Assembly: GCA_036382395.1 (NCBI GenBank)
Contig: DASVHW010000109.1
Location: 1 to 42,131 of the forward strand
Source: Candidatus Binatia bacterium
GTDB taxonomy: Bacteria; Desulfobacterota; Binatia; HRBIN30
DNA length: 42,131 nucleotides
Direction of reading: 5' to 3'
Under the pieces are notes generated by a model. It saw only the letters and a program-made list of their open reading frames with translations, had not been told where the DNA came from and did no database searches. Made by a program: the position numbers and the translations under genes. This document shows, piece after piece, positions 25,048 to 34,411 of the stretch (the stretch's first letter is position 1; every line of letters begins with the position of its first letter).

Positions 25048-25828
25048 AGTAGTTGTCGGCGGAGTAATCATCTCCCTGCCCGCGTGGTTCTGGGGGGCCT
25101 TGGCGGGGTAGGTCGATATGGAAGACGGTCCCATGCGGCTTTCGGTGTGTAAAGCGGATGCCACCGCCATGGGCCAGGACGATTTGTTTGGCGACGGCGA
25201 GGCCGAGGCCCGTGCCTTCCGCTTTGGTGGTTTCAAACAGCCGAAACGGTTCCACCGTGTCGGAAATCCCTGGCCCGGTATCCTCCACGGAAACGCGAAC
25301 GGTTTCCGGGGTCAGCACGCTCACCTGGATGCTGACACATCCCGGACCGCAGTCGATCGCTTCGATGGCGTTCTTGACGAGGTTCTCGATCACCCGCCGC
25401 AGCTGTGCCGAGTCTGCCCGGATCTCTCCCACGTCGTCCGTGATCATGTTGATGTCGATTGTCCGGGCACCGGCCAACGGTTGCCAGAAATCGAGCACCT
25501 CCTGCAGCAAGTGTGGGAGATGGACGGCGTTCAGCTCCAAGCGCGGTTCGCGGGCAGCGGCCATGAACTCCTTCACCAGCCCCTCGAGCCGGCGGACGGT
25601 TGTAAGGATCTGCTCGGCTGGCTTGCGCACCGCGTCGGCGGGAGACACCTCGCCGGACTGGACGCGGCGGAGGAGCAGCTGTGCCTGCATCGACAGCCCC
25701 GCCAGGGGATTGCCGAGATCGTGAACGATCTGGGCGGCGATGGCGCCGATGTCGGCCAAGCGCTCTCGCTCGCGGCCCAGCTTGTACAGCTCAGGGGTTG
25801 CGGTTTCCGCGCGCCGTCGCGTCGGCAT
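25040..25828 (-). CDS. Orphan soluble histidine kinase (NtrB-like core)
   Basis: This 262-residue cytoplasmic protein is only a histidine-kinase core, with no transmembrane or PAS sensor. The H-box has His36 in QIVHDLGNPLAGL, then the N-box NLVKNAIEAID, the G1 box VEDTGPGI and the G2 box GTGLGLAVAK, so ATP binding and phosphotransfer should work. A GGGAGAG site precedes the ATG at 25828. Its 3' end overlaps that of the carboxylase gene by 8 bases in convergent orientation. No response regulator is adjacent; only a decayed receiver remnant lies 13 kb away. It could sense an internal signal through an unseen partner. Confidence 0.9.
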   Translation of the reverse strand: MPTRRRAETATPELYKLGRERERLADIGAIAAQIVHDLGNPLAGLSMQAQLLLRRVQSGEVSPADAVRKPAEQILTTVRRLEGLVKEFMAAAREPRLELNAVHLPHLLQEVLDFWQPLAGARTIDINMITDDVGEIRADSAQLRRVIENLVKNAIEAIDCGPGCVSIQVSVLTPETVRVSVEDTGPGISDTVEPFRLFETTKAEGTGLGLAVAKQIVLAHGGGIRFTHRKPHGTVFHIDLPRQGPPEPRGQGDDYSADNYFI

Positions 25829-26080
25829 CAGCGGCTCTCCCGTTCTGTTCGGTCACCGTCAAGGCAGCACGACTTTCCGTGATCCCCGACCGTGGACTCC
25901 GATCCACACCCTCTACCGCGCATCATTGTTGGCTGTCCGTCCCGACGGAACCCATAGGGATGCTCGTACAGTTGGTGGCGAGTTGTCAAGCGAACTTATG
26001 CCCGCCGTCATGCCGACCCTCCGCCGATCATCCCGAGAAGAAGTACGGCGAGGTATGGGCGACGTGTCGAACAAATCTTT

Positions 26081-27373
26081 TCAATCGCGGGGCGGCTGAA
26101 CCGTTACCCGCAAAGGTGTGGTGCGCGCAGCCATGAAGGCGCGCACGTCAACCTCCGGTGGCAGGGCATAGCTGACGGATTCCAGCTGATGGAGTCCCGC
26201 ACCGACTTGTTCCCATCGATCCAGGCGGAAACCGACTCCCGGCTCTTCACCAGGCACAACTTCGGGCGGGTTTGGTTTCGTGCTCTCCCCGTAGAGGAGA
26301 CGGTGGCGAACGGTTGCCAAAGACGGGCTGACGCCCATCGTTTGCACCAAGGTTATCTGTGAACCCCGCAACGCAAACCATGAATCGGCGGAATCGTTCA
26401 GGGCAGCTTTCTCTTTGGTCATGGTGCCGTCGATGGCGATGGGCGCTGGCGAGCTCGGGGCCAACAGCGACCAGCCCCTGAGGTCCCTGAAGTCAAGGAC
26501 AACGCGCACGGCGATTCCGCCGAAGAAATAGCGTGGTGGAAAATTCAACCGGAGACTCACCGGTAGCTCGGCGAAGTCGCGATAGAAATAGGTATAGGAT
26601 CCGAAGGTCGGCGAGCGGATGCCCCACCCGATTCGAACCCATTGCCGCTGGCGCCGGATGACCCGGATCGGTCCTTGCCGCCAGGCAATGAACTCGGTGC
26701 GCAGATCGCTTTCGTCGCGCGAGAAGCGGATCAGGCCCCAGAGGAACGTGGCCGTTGCCCGCACCTTGAGCCGATCCAGGAGGTTCGGCCCGTCCGGTGT
26801 GTCACCACTTGGCCCTGCCACCGCCAAATAGTCGGGCACGCCGTTGTTGAACCCGAGGCTGACTCGCCGTCCGCGAACGCGATCGGTGGCAGGATCATAG
26901 CGGACATAGTAAACCTCGGAGCGCGGGGCCGCGTGCGGAAACGCAACCAGGTATGCCCAACGGGGTGTGCCCGACAACGGGTCATGCACCGTAATCTCTA
27001 CGGCGGGCCAACCCGGGAGATCGGCACGTCGCGCCTGATCGCCGGCGTCGGTGGCCATGAAAAGGAGGAGGTCGTTGTGATCGAGCACTCCGGAGGCTTG
27101 ACCGGCGTTGGGCTCCGGCCCTTGGTCGAGCACCCAATTGCCGGTGGCGTCGCGCTCATCGATCTGAAACGGGATTGCACGGCACGCGGTCCGAACGCAG
27201 GAGACCAGCGTCAGCTGATCGAGGCGGTGACCATCGAGCATCCCGAGGTCGCTACCCGCTACACGGACAACCTCGCTGAGCCGTACGGCAGGATCACCCA
27301 ATGCGAGCGCGGTGCTGAGGATGCCGGCGACTGCCACCAGCGACACGCACCCGCAGGTTGCGAGGCGTGTCAT
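26081..27373 (-). CDS. Secreted protein of unknown function
   Basis: From the ATG at 27373 the product is about 430 residues, begins MTRLATCGCVSLVAVAGILS and has a signal peptide to about residue 25. It then carries a beta-rich mature region with no family I recognise; conserved-looking stretches include ACRAIPFQIDERDATGNW and LDHNDLLLFMATDAGDQARR. An in-frame ATG at 27433 would lengthen the N-terminus. The gene is divergent from the DUF1302 operon and shares its promoter region, so it may belong functionally to that envelope cassette. A GAGGCGG site lies just before the 27373 start. Confidence 0.6.
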   Translation of the reverse strand: MTRLATCGCVSLVAVAGILSTALALGDPAVRLSEVVRVAGSDLGMLDGHRLDQLTLVSCVRTACRAIPFQIDERDATGNWVLDQGPEPNAGQASGVLDHNDLLLFMATDAGDQARRADLPGWPAVEITVHDPLSGTPRWAYLVAFPHAAPRSEVYYVRYDPATDRVRGRRVSLGFNNGVPDYLAVAGPSGDTPDGPNLLDRLKVRATATFLWGLIRFSRDESDLRTEFIAWRQGPIRVIRRQRQWVRIGWGIRSPTFGSYTYFYRDFAELPVSLRLNFPPRYFFGGIAVRVVLDFRDLRGWSLLAPSSPAPIAIDGTMTKEKAALNDSADSWFALRGSQITLVQTMGVSPSLATVRHRLLYGESTKPNPPEVVPGEEPGVGFRLDRWEQVGAGLHQLESVSYALPPEVDVRAFMAARTTPLRVTVQPPRD

Positions 27374-27408
27374 TCCGCCTCGCCGAAGCCGCACACTGCA
27401 GAAATTGC

Positions 27409-27438
27409 TTGACAATGGAATCGGGGCTCGCATATGGG
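27409..27438 (+). promoter_or_regulatory. Possible sigma-70 promoter for the DUF1302 cassette
   Basis: TTGACA at 27409-27414 is a perfect -35 hexamer. The best -10 candidate, TATGGG at 27433-27438, is 18 bases downstream and weak. The site lies in the 130-base gap between the divergent secreted-protein gene and the DUF1302 gene. Call it tentative, since the -10 is poor and no mapped start is available. Confidence 0.35.
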
Positions 27439-27503
27439 AGCGCAGGCGCCAATCGGTCCCTATTGTATCATTCGGACGACGTCGAGTCGGAGAGGAGGTC
27501 CTG

Positions 27504-29369
27504 ATGGCACGGAGTGGAGTGTGGTCTTGGCGGGTCCTAGGGTTGGTCATTGGCACACTGCTACTCTGGCGCGCGCAGGCTCCCGCGATTCCGTTGGACA
27601 AAGATGAGACCATCAAATTCGAGGCACGGACCTACGTCAACGCACGCGTCGGCACACAAACTACGCAGGACGGACCACCCGATACAGCGGACACTGTGCT
27701 CAGTAAAGGCACTTTCCCACACTCGGCAGCGGGGCACCTGAGGCAGAACCGTTTGTTCATCGAAGCGGAGATCAACCACGATCTCACTCGGATGGTCAAG
27801 ACCGTGGGCTTGTCGGACTATCTGCCGTTCAAGGTGAAGCGTCTCGCTTACCATCTTACCTTCCGCGGCGAGGGAGAAGGCTTGTATGACTGGGGGCCCT
27901 CTGAGTACAGCACCGCCAGTGAATTTAAGAAGGCGCTAATAACAAAGGCACCTCTTTTCGTTGTGAAGAACCAGGCCTTTGTCGATGTTCTCGGCAAACG
28001 GCGCGAGCTACGGCAGCTCGGGACCGATCGGGAACGGCTGTTTCAGGCGTATATCGAGGGCGACACGGGTAACTTGTTCTGGCGGGTGGGCCGGCAGGTC
28101 CTCTCCTGGGGCGAGACAGACAGTTTTCAATTGTTGGATCATATCAATCCCATCGACAATAGTTTTGGCGGCTTCATGATCCCGCTGGACGAGCGCCGCG
28201 TTCCCCTCGATATGGCGCTCGCCAATTACTACATCGGGGACTTCGGTCCGATCAGCGAGATGTACCTGGAAGGGTACGTGGCGGTTGACAACAAAGTCGG
28301 ATTCGATCCGGGTACGCCGGCAGGTTCGGCCTGGACCCTGCCTAGTTTGGGTGCCCCGGACAATAACACCCGAACCTTCATCGAAGCGCCCGCACGGACC
28401 ATCGGTGACGCACGTGGAGGATTTCAACTGAAATTCAACGCGTTTGACGCCACCTTCAGCCTGGCGCACTACTACACGTACTTCGATACGCCGGCGCTCC
28501 AGATTGTCACGCACCCGGGCAGCGGGCCCGGCGGCAGGACTCCAGGCCTCTTCGCTGCCTTCAACGACGGACTACCATGTCCCATCGATGTTAATCATCC
28601 CGAACTAGGGAACGATCCAACGAACCCCTTCATTTGCGGCGCCCCAACGCGGGCGTTCCAGACGGCTCCGAAGGTCCAGGTTTCGGGTGCAGCCACAACC
28701 TTTGCCGTGCCTCGGTTCTATACCGTCGTGCGTTCCGAGTTCGCGTATTTCAAGGACGAACCAGCCTTCACCCAAGGGCAGCTCGACCCCTTCATCTTCA
28801 ACCCGCTGAACGGAAAATCAGCTAATCCCAACCCGACTACGACAGGCGGGCGGGTGACTCGCGATTCGCTCAATGCCGTGCTCGGCCTCGATTCAAACGT
28901 GTGGGTTCGGTCCATCAACCCCAACCAAACGCTTCTCGTCTCGACGCAGTTTTTCTACAAGCATATCAATGGCGCTGCTCCTGGCGGTCCCATCTTTCTT
29001 CCGAACGGTCAGATCAATCCGAACCGGGAGGTTCTGCCGGTTAATACGGCATCGTACGGCCCAACCTACGCGGGCAGCACTTATAAAGGACTTGGGCCAG
29101 TTTTCGTGACGCAGCCCGCCGACCAGTTCCTGCACACGCTGTTCATCGGGACGTCGTACCGTAGCGGCACGGTCAATCCCGGTGTGACGTTCTTCTACGA
29201 TTGGGGCGGGGCCATTCTGTACCAGCCCGCTCTCACGATCAGCCATGATCCCTACCGCTTCACGGTCAACTACACCATCATTGATGCCCACACGTACAAG
29301 GGCGGAAGCGGCGTGAGCCTGCTGAAGGACCGTGACAACGTCGAATTCCGTTTCGAATACGTAATCTGA
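27504..29369 (+). CDS. DUF1302 family putative outer-membrane protein
   Basis: This 621-residue protein has a signal peptide to about residue 28 (MARSGVWSWRVLGLVIGTLL) and a long beta-strand-rich body, with the family segment YIEGDTGNLFWRVGRQVLSW and, just after, the SFQLLDHINPIDNS stretch. DUF1302 proteins are predicted outer-membrane barrels and are nearly always encoded next to DUF1329 proteins and an MMPL/RND pump, as here. The ATG at 27504 follows a GAGGAGGT site by 4 bases. The C-terminus ends in an aromatic-rich strand (NVEFRFEYVI), as expected for a barrel insertion signal. Its cargo is unknown; hydrophobic compounds are a reasonable guess. Confidence 0.88.
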   Translation: MARSGVWSWRVLGLVIGTLLLWRAQAPAIPLDKDETIKFEARTYVNARVGTQTTQDGPPDTADTVLSKGTFPHSAAGHLRQNRLFIEAEINHDLTRMVKTVGLSDYLPFKVKRLAYHLTFRGEGEGLYDWGPSEYSTASEFKKALITKAPLFVVKNQAFVDVLGKRRELRQLGTDRERLFQAYIEGDTGNLFWRVGRQVLSWGETDSFQLLDHINPIDNSFGGFMIPLDERRVPLDMALANYYIGDFGPISEMYLEGYVAVDNKVGFDPGTPAGSAWTLPSLGAPDNNTRTFIEAPARTIGDARGGFQLKFNAFDATFSLAHYYTYFDTPALQIVTHPGSGPGGRTPGLFAAFNDGLPCPIDVNHPELGNDPTNPFICGAPTRAFQTAPKVQVSGAATTFAVPRFYTVVRSEFAYFKDEPAFTQGQLDPFIFNPLNGKSANPNPTTTGGRVTRDSLNAVLGLDSNVWVRSINPNQTLLVSTQFFYKHINGAAPGGPIFLPNGQINPNREVLPVNTASYGPTYAGSTYKGLGPVFVTQPADQFLHTLFIGTSYRSGTVNPGVTFFYDWGGAILYQPALTISHDPYRFTVNYTIIDAHTYKGGSGVSLLKDRDNVEFRFEYVI

Positions 29370-29458
29370 TGATGTTGGTCATTGTGTCGGCGACTCCGCA
29401 GCGCAAGACTCACGGCGAAGGGTGATCTCGGCTCCGAGTGTGCACTGAAAGAGGGCGT

Positions 29459-30475
29459 ATGCTGAGGCATGTACTTTTCGCCATCGTGGTCGCAGCGGTA
29501 ATAGGTAGTGTTCGTTACGGCGCTGTGGCCGAGCCGTTGCGGGCAGCGGATCTCCGGCAAAATCTCTTCTCCAGTTGCTTCGTCAGTGATCAAGAAGGCT
29601 GGGTGATCGCGGACCTCGGCCGGACATTCCATACGGTGAATGGTGCGAAGACTTGGGAGCGACAGGATTCGGGCACGAAGCGCGCCGCGGTCAGCATTAC
29701 CTGCCCGGACAGGACCCAATTGTGGGCGGCCGGCCAGGTGGGGCAGATCTGGCACTCCGGCGATGGCGGCACCACGTGGCAGAAACAGACCAGCGGCACC
29801 AAGCGACAGCTGCTGAGCATTGCCTTCGCGAATACCAAGCGTGGTCTGGCTGTGGGTGACTTCGGGACGCTGCTGTGGACCGATGACGGCGGCACGACCT
29901 GGACCAATGTCGCGCTCCCCACGAACATCAAGTTGCCTCCCGATGTGGCCGAGGTGGTTGACCCGGGAGACGTAGTGCTCTCCGGAATCTCCTTCGCTGA
30001 TCCGGAGCATGTCTGGGTCGTGGGCGAGTTCGGCGTCATCTTGGCGTCGATCGACGGTGGTCTGACCTGGCACTCGCAGGACAGCCCGGTGCAAAGTACG
30101 CTGTTCAGTGTCTTCTTTGCTGATCAGCAGCGCGGATGGGCGGTCGGGCTCGAATCCACGCTCCTTCGTACGTCCGACGGCGGCAGCACCTGGCAGAAGC
30201 AAGAGATCCAGACGCCGTGGGGCTTCTCGCTCTCTCTCTTCGACGTAGCCGTGCGTGGCGCGTACGGATGGGCGGTCGGGAACAGTGGGTTCCTCTTGAA
30301 CAGTAAGGACGCCGGGGTGACCTGGGAGTTGGTCAAAGTGCCCGTACAGATGGGAAGCAGTTGGCTGCGGGCGTTGAGCCTGCTTCCTGATGGGCGCGGC
30401 TTCATTGTCGGTGCCGGTGGTTTGGTCCTGCTGGCGGATCGCGACAAGTTCACGCCGTTGAAAGAGCGCTTCTAG
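29459..30475 (+). CDS. Ycf48-like (BNR-repeat) periplasmic beta-propeller
   Basis: This 338-residue protein has a signal peptide (MLRHVLFAIVVAAVIGSVRY) and six or more propeller blades, each with the repeat DGGTTWxxQ preceded by GxxG: HSGDGGTTWQKQ, WTDDGGTTWTNV, ASIDGGLTWHSQ, RTSDGGSTWQKQ and NSKDAGVTWELV. This is the Ycf48/photosynthesis-system II assembly fold, which in non-phototrophs accompanies DUF1302/DUF1329 and MMPL proteins. It probably sits in the periplasm and scaffolds or gates the other parts. It is in the same operon, 89 bases after the DUF1302 gene. Confidence 0.88.
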   Translation: MLRHVLFAIVVAAVIGSVRYGAVAEPLRAADLRQNLFSSCFVSDQEGWVIADLGRTFHTVNGAKTWERQDSGTKRAAVSITCPDRTQLWAAGQVGQIWHSGDGGTTWQKQTSGTKRQLLSIAFANTKRGLAVGDFGTLLWTDDGGTTWTNVALPTNIKLPPDVAEVVDPGDVVLSGISFADPEHVWVVGEFGVILASIDGGLTWHSQDSPVQSTLFSVFFADQQRGWAVGLESTLLRTSDGGSTWQKQEIQTPWGFSLSLFDVAVRGAYGWAVGNSGFLLNSKDAGVTWELVKVPVQMGSSWLRALSLLPDGRGFIVGAGGLVLLADRDKFTPLKERF

Positions 30476-30502
30476 CGATCCCGTCAGGAGGTTTTTCTCA
30501 GA

Positions 30503-33019
30503 ATGATTCCGCAGCGATGGATTGAAGCGTACCTGCGGTTCCTACTCCGGAATCGTCGCGGGGTGGCGATCCTGGTTGCCGTCATGACGGCGTTCTTCGC
30601 GTACTCAATGAAGGACCTGCGGCTGCACACCGACTTTTTCGATTTCTATCCCCGGCGTCACCCGTACATCCAGTTTTACAACGAGTTCCGGCGCATGTTT
30701 GGCACCGCGAACGTCATGAACGTGATTCTCGAGGTGAAGAAGGGCGACATCTACAACCCCGAGACCCTGCAAAAACTCGATCGCATCACCAAGTTCATGA
30801 TCAACACCAAGGGGGTGGTGCCGTACCAGATCCTCTCCATCGCCCACCCGGCGGTGAACAGCGCCACGGTGACACAGGGATCGGTGCAGGTCCGCCCCGT
30901 TTTCTACCCCGGGGTACCGAAAACCCAGGAGGACGCGGAGCGAGTCCGCTTTGCCGTCTATGCCAACCCCAACATTCGCGGAGTCTACGTGTCCCACGAC
31001 GATACCGCCGCCGTGGTCAACACCGGATTCTGGGAAGAGGCGCTGGATTTTCAGTACCTGCATGACCGGATGATGGAGCTGAAGCGGGCCGAGGAAGACG
31101 CGAATCACACCATCTATATTACTGGCTTCCCGTGGCTGTACACCTCCGTGCTGCAGTACGCACAACAGCTGAAGTTCGTTTTTGGGTTCACCTTCGTGGC
31201 GCTCGGGTTTCTGCTCTACGCGTACTTCCGCACCTGGACAGGCATTTGGGTGCCCATCTTCTCCGGCATTCTGTCGAGTATTTGGGGGCTGGCGATCGCC
31301 GCGCTGCTCGGATTCAGTGTCGACCCCCTTGTGCTGGTCATCCCGATCTTCCTGACCGCGCGGGCACTCAGCCATTCGGTGCAGTCGATGGACCGCTACC
31401 ATGAAGAGTTCTACCGGTTGCGGGACAAGCATCAGGCAATCGTGGTGTCGTACTCGCACCTCTTTCCACCGGCCATCGCTTCGATCGTTGCCGATGGCGT
31501 CGGCCTGCTGATCGTTGCGGTGGCGCCGATTCCTTTGATCCAGAAAGTGGCGATCTTCGCCAGCTTCTGGGTTGTGTCGATGTTCATCAGCGTCGTGACC
31601 CTGCATCCGATCATCCTTTCCTACATCAACCCCCCGCCGCCACCGGACGCACACGCACAGCAGAGCACGGGACCGCTGAGTGTCGGAACCGCAACGGCAG
31701 TGCTCGGCGGGATCATTGCTGCGGCTGTGGTGGTCAGCTGGATGGCTCTGGTCGATGGGCGATGGGCCTTTCTGGCCATTACGCCGATCATTGGATGGTA
31801 CTGGCTGACCTATTCGGAGCGGATATATCCCGCCGTCACACAACTCGTCATCAACGCCAGCGAAGGCTCACGGCGTTGGGTGGTGATTGGGATCACGGTG
31901 GCTCTGTACCTCGTTCTGCCGATATGGGGGTGGACACTCAAAGTCGGCGACATGACTCCCGGCGCGGCGCTCCTTTTTCCAGATCATCCGTACAATGTTG
32001 CCTACAAGAAGCTGAACGAGAAGTTTTTGGGGGCCAGTCAGCTGATCTTGATCGCGGACGGCATGAGGCCCGACGGGATGAAGGGCGAGGGCGCACTCAC
32101 CGCCGTCGATGAAATGGCCGATCACATGCAGTCGGTCAGGGGTGCCAGCCGGACGATTACGATCGTGGATATCGTCAAGCAGCTCGAAGGGCTGCAGCAC
32201 GACGGCGACCCGAAGTGGGCGCTGGTGCCGGTCAATCCCAAGGAGATCAGCCAGGTCATCTACCAGTTCCAGCAAAATGCGGCGGCGAACTCGCTCAACA
32301 TGTTTCTGGACAGCAGCGGCCGGTACGGCTCGGTGATCACGCTGTTCCGCGACTACTCGCACGACATCATCATGAACTCGATTGCCCATGCCAAGGAGTT
32401 CGCCGACCGGTACACCGGCGGCGAAGTCCGGTTCCGCTATGCGGGCGGCCTGTTCGGCATCCTGGCCGCGGTCAATCAGGCGGTCGAGAGCTCTTACTGG
32501 ATCAACCTCGGCCTCATCTATTTCGTCGTGACCTTCTGCCTCTACCTCACCTACGGCTCATGGTACGCGGCCGGGATACTGATGATCCCGGTGATTCTCT
32601 CGCAGCTTGCGGCCGAAGCGCTGATGGTGCTGATCCACATCGACCTCAACGTCAATTCCCTGCCGATCGCCGCTGCTGGGGCCGGTGTCGGGGTGGACTA
32701 CGGGATTTATCATTTCAGTCGGATGATCGACACCTACGACGAGATCGGCAAGCTCGATGAGGCCGTGGACTACGCCACGGCGACGACCGGCAAGGCGATC
32801 ATTTTCACTGCCACCACCATGGTTGCCGGCACGATCTTCTTCTGGCTTTCCGATCTGAAATTCCAGGCCGAAATGGGGTTCTTGCTGGCGTTGCTGATGA
32901 CCTTCAACACCCTCGGAGGCTTGGTCGTGGTGCCGGCGTTTGTGAAGGCGCTCCGTCCCGGCTTCCTGGTGAACCGCAAACCGAAAGCGGTAGTGCAGGA
33001 ACTGGCGGCGGCAAGTTGA
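30503..33019 (+). CDS. MMPL/RND superfamily exporter
   Basis: This 838-residue inner-membrane pump has two halves, each with one membrane helix, a large periplasmic loop and five more helices. The second half keeps the proton-relay motif GAGVGVDYGIYHFSRMID, with Asp at about 732. The equivalent place in the first half reads IFLTARALSHSVQSMDRYHE and has no Asp in that position, so the halves are asymmetric. Members of this family carry lipids, hopanoids or polyketide products. An AGGAGG site precedes the ATG at 30503. The gene is the third of the four-gene envelope cassette. Confidence 0.92.
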   Translation: MIPQRWIEAYLRFLLRNRRGVAILVAVMTAFFAYSMKDLRLHTDFFDFYPRRHPYIQFYNEFRRMFGTANVMNVILEVKKGDIYNPETLQKLDRITKFMINTKGVVPYQILSIAHPAVNSATVTQGSVQVRPVFYPGVPKTQEDAERVRFAVYANPNIRGVYVSHDDTAAVVNTGFWEEALDFQYLHDRMMELKRAEEDANHTIYITGFPWLYTSVLQYAQQLKFVFGFTFVALGFLLYAYFRTWTGIWVPIFSGILSSIWGLAIAALLGFSVDPLVLVIPIFLTARALSHSVQSMDRYHEEFYRLRDKHQAIVVSYSHLFPPAIASIVADGVGLLIVAVAPIPLIQKVAIFASFWVVSMFISVVTLHPIILSYINPPPPPDAHAQQSTGPLSVGTATAVLGGIIAAAVVVSWMALVDGRWAFLAITPIIGWYWLTYSERIYPAVTQLVINASEGSRRWVVIGITVALYLVLPIWGWTLKVGDMTPGAALLFPDHPYNVAYKKLNEKFLGASQLILIADGMRPDGMKGEGALTAVDEMADHMQSVRGASRTITIVDIVKQLEGLQHDGDPKWALVPVNPKEISQVIYQFQQNAAANSLNMFLDSSGRYGSVITLFRDYSHDIIMNSIAHAKEFADRYTGGEVRFRYAGGLFGILAAVNQAVESSYWINLGLIYFVVTFCLYLTYGSWYAAGILMIPVILSQLAAEALMVLIHIDLNVNSLPIAAAGAGVGVDYGIYHFSRMIDTYDEIGKLDEAVDYATATTGKAIIFTATTMVAGTIFFWLSDLKFQAEMGFLLALLMTFNTLGGLVVVPAFVKALRPGFLVNRKPKAVVQELAAAS

Positions 33020-33050
33020 CGGACGGTTGGACGAATATGGAGGTTGCATG

Positions 33051-34346
33051 ATGAAAATCACGAAGTGCGCTCTGTCTGTATGGGTCTCCTGTGTGGTAGC
33101 CGGCACGCTGTTGTTCAGCGGTGCGGCCGGCGCGGACGAGAGCAAACCCTGGGTCCTCGACAGCAACAATTGGCAGCTCGGTAAGGATCTGCTTCCCGAG
33201 GTCATCTTGAACCGGGTGAAGAGTGGCGACTACTCGTACAAGGTCGTGCCCGTGGACCCGGAGAAGTTCCACCAGAATTACTCGAAGAAGTTCTGGGACG
33301 CCAGCGAGGCCAATGCCGGCAAGTACGACATCGAAACCAAGTACTGTGGCTTGAAGGACGTCAAGACCGGCAAGATGCCGGACTTCTATTTCGGGTATCC
33401 GTTTCCGAAGATCGATCCCAAAGACCCCAATGCCGCGTGCAAGATGGCGTGGAACTTCTCTGCCGCCAATCAGATGGGAAATGGTCAAGGCGCAACCTTC
33501 ACCATCAACGGCGTGGACAGCAGTGGGGAATTCAAACGCCTCAAGCTGTTTCTGCACACGAACTCCTTCCTCGGCCGCTCCGCCGGTCCCATCCCCAATC
33601 CGGAGAACCTGCGCGACACTACCATGACGGACCTGCTCGAGCCGCAGGACGTTGATGGCGCCGCGGGGTTGACCAAACGGCCCAATGACTGGACCTCACA
33701 AGACCAGATCTGGTTCTACCTGCCCGCGACGCGTCGGGTCCGCCGGGTCAATTCCGCCACGCGCTCTGACCCCGTTGCCGGTCTCGACATCTTTGGGGAC
33801 GACGTGAACTGCTACAGCGGCAAGGTCGAGTACTACAAGTGGAAGCTGGTCGGTGAAGGAAATGTGCTGGCCGCGGTGCTCAGTCCGTATCCCCTGGTGC
33901 AGAAGCAGGTCAACCCGACCCGCTGGGAAGTGGACATCCCCTATTTCAAGGCGGCGTACGAGACTCCCGGAGCCAAGGGGGCGCCATGGCTCATCGTCGA
34001 TAACCTGCAGATGGTCCCCCGGCCGGTGTGGATCATCGAAGGTGAGTCCGAAGATCCCTACTACAACTTCGGCAAAGTCGTCATGTATATGGACAAGGAA
34101 ATGTACCGCATCTGGTGGAAGATGGTGCACAACCGTGCCGGCGAGTACTTTTACAACGCCATGTGCGCTTACCACTGGTCGAAAAACGCGGCCGGTGATA
34201 CGGCGGTGACGCCGAACATGGTGGTCGGCGTGAACGACAAGACGAATCGTTCCGGGATAGGCGGTCGCTACAGCTCACAGTTCATCGAGACGAAATTCGA
34301 CGACGACTACTTCACGCTGCATCACCTGACGCACATGTCGGACTAG
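33051..34346 (+). CDS. DUF1329 family periplasmic protein (LolA/LolB-like fold suspected)
   Basis: This 431-residue protein has a signal peptide to about residue 26 (MKITKCALSVWVSCVVAGTL, then AGADES) and family stretches such as NRVKSGDYSYKV and WFYLPATRRVRR. DUF1329 proteins are always partnered with DUF1302 proteins and have been described as related to outer-membrane lipoprotein-sorting proteins, which carry lipid acyl chains through the periplasm. The ATG at 33051 is chosen because a GGAGGT site lies 6 bases upstream; 33048 is only 3 bases away. The stop at 34346 sits just before a shared terminator. Confidence 0.9.
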   Translation: MKITKCALSVWVSCVVAGTLLFSGAAGADESKPWVLDSNNWQLGKDLLPEVILNRVKSGDYSYKVVPVDPEKFHQNYSKKFWDASEANAGKYDIETKYCGLKDVKTGKMPDFYFGYPFPKIDPKDPNAACKMAWNFSAANQMGNGQGATFTINGVDSSGEFKRLKLFLHTNSFLGRSAGPIPNPENLRDTTMTDLLEPQDVDGAAGLTKRPNDWTSQDQIWFYLPATRRVRRVNSATRSDPVAGLDIFGDDVNCYSGKVEYYKWKLVGEGNVLAAVLSPYPLVQKQVNPTRWEVDIPYFKAAYETPGAKGAPWLIVDNLQMVPRPVWIIEGESEDPYYNFGKVVMYMDKEMYRIWWKMVHNRAGEYFYNAMCAYHWSKNAAGDTAVTPNMVVGVNDKTNRSGIGGRYSSQFIETKFDDDYFTLHHLTHMSD

Positions 34347-34354
34347 CCGTAAAT

Positions 34355-34411
34355 CGTAATCGAGAATCGTGCTCGGCTGCGCCTCGTCAGCGAGCACGAT
34401 TCCCGATTACG
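34355..34411. terminator. 21-bp inverted repeat, bidirectional terminator
   Basis: The arms 34355-34375 and 34391-34411 (around AATCGTGCTCG) pair over 21 bp with one mismatch and a 15-base loop. It lies between the convergent DUF1329 and zinc-ribbon genes, and the right arm overlaps the last codons and stop (34407-34409) of the zinc-ribbon gene. Such a strong stem would stop transcription from both sides, although no long T-run is seen. Confidence 0.7.
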
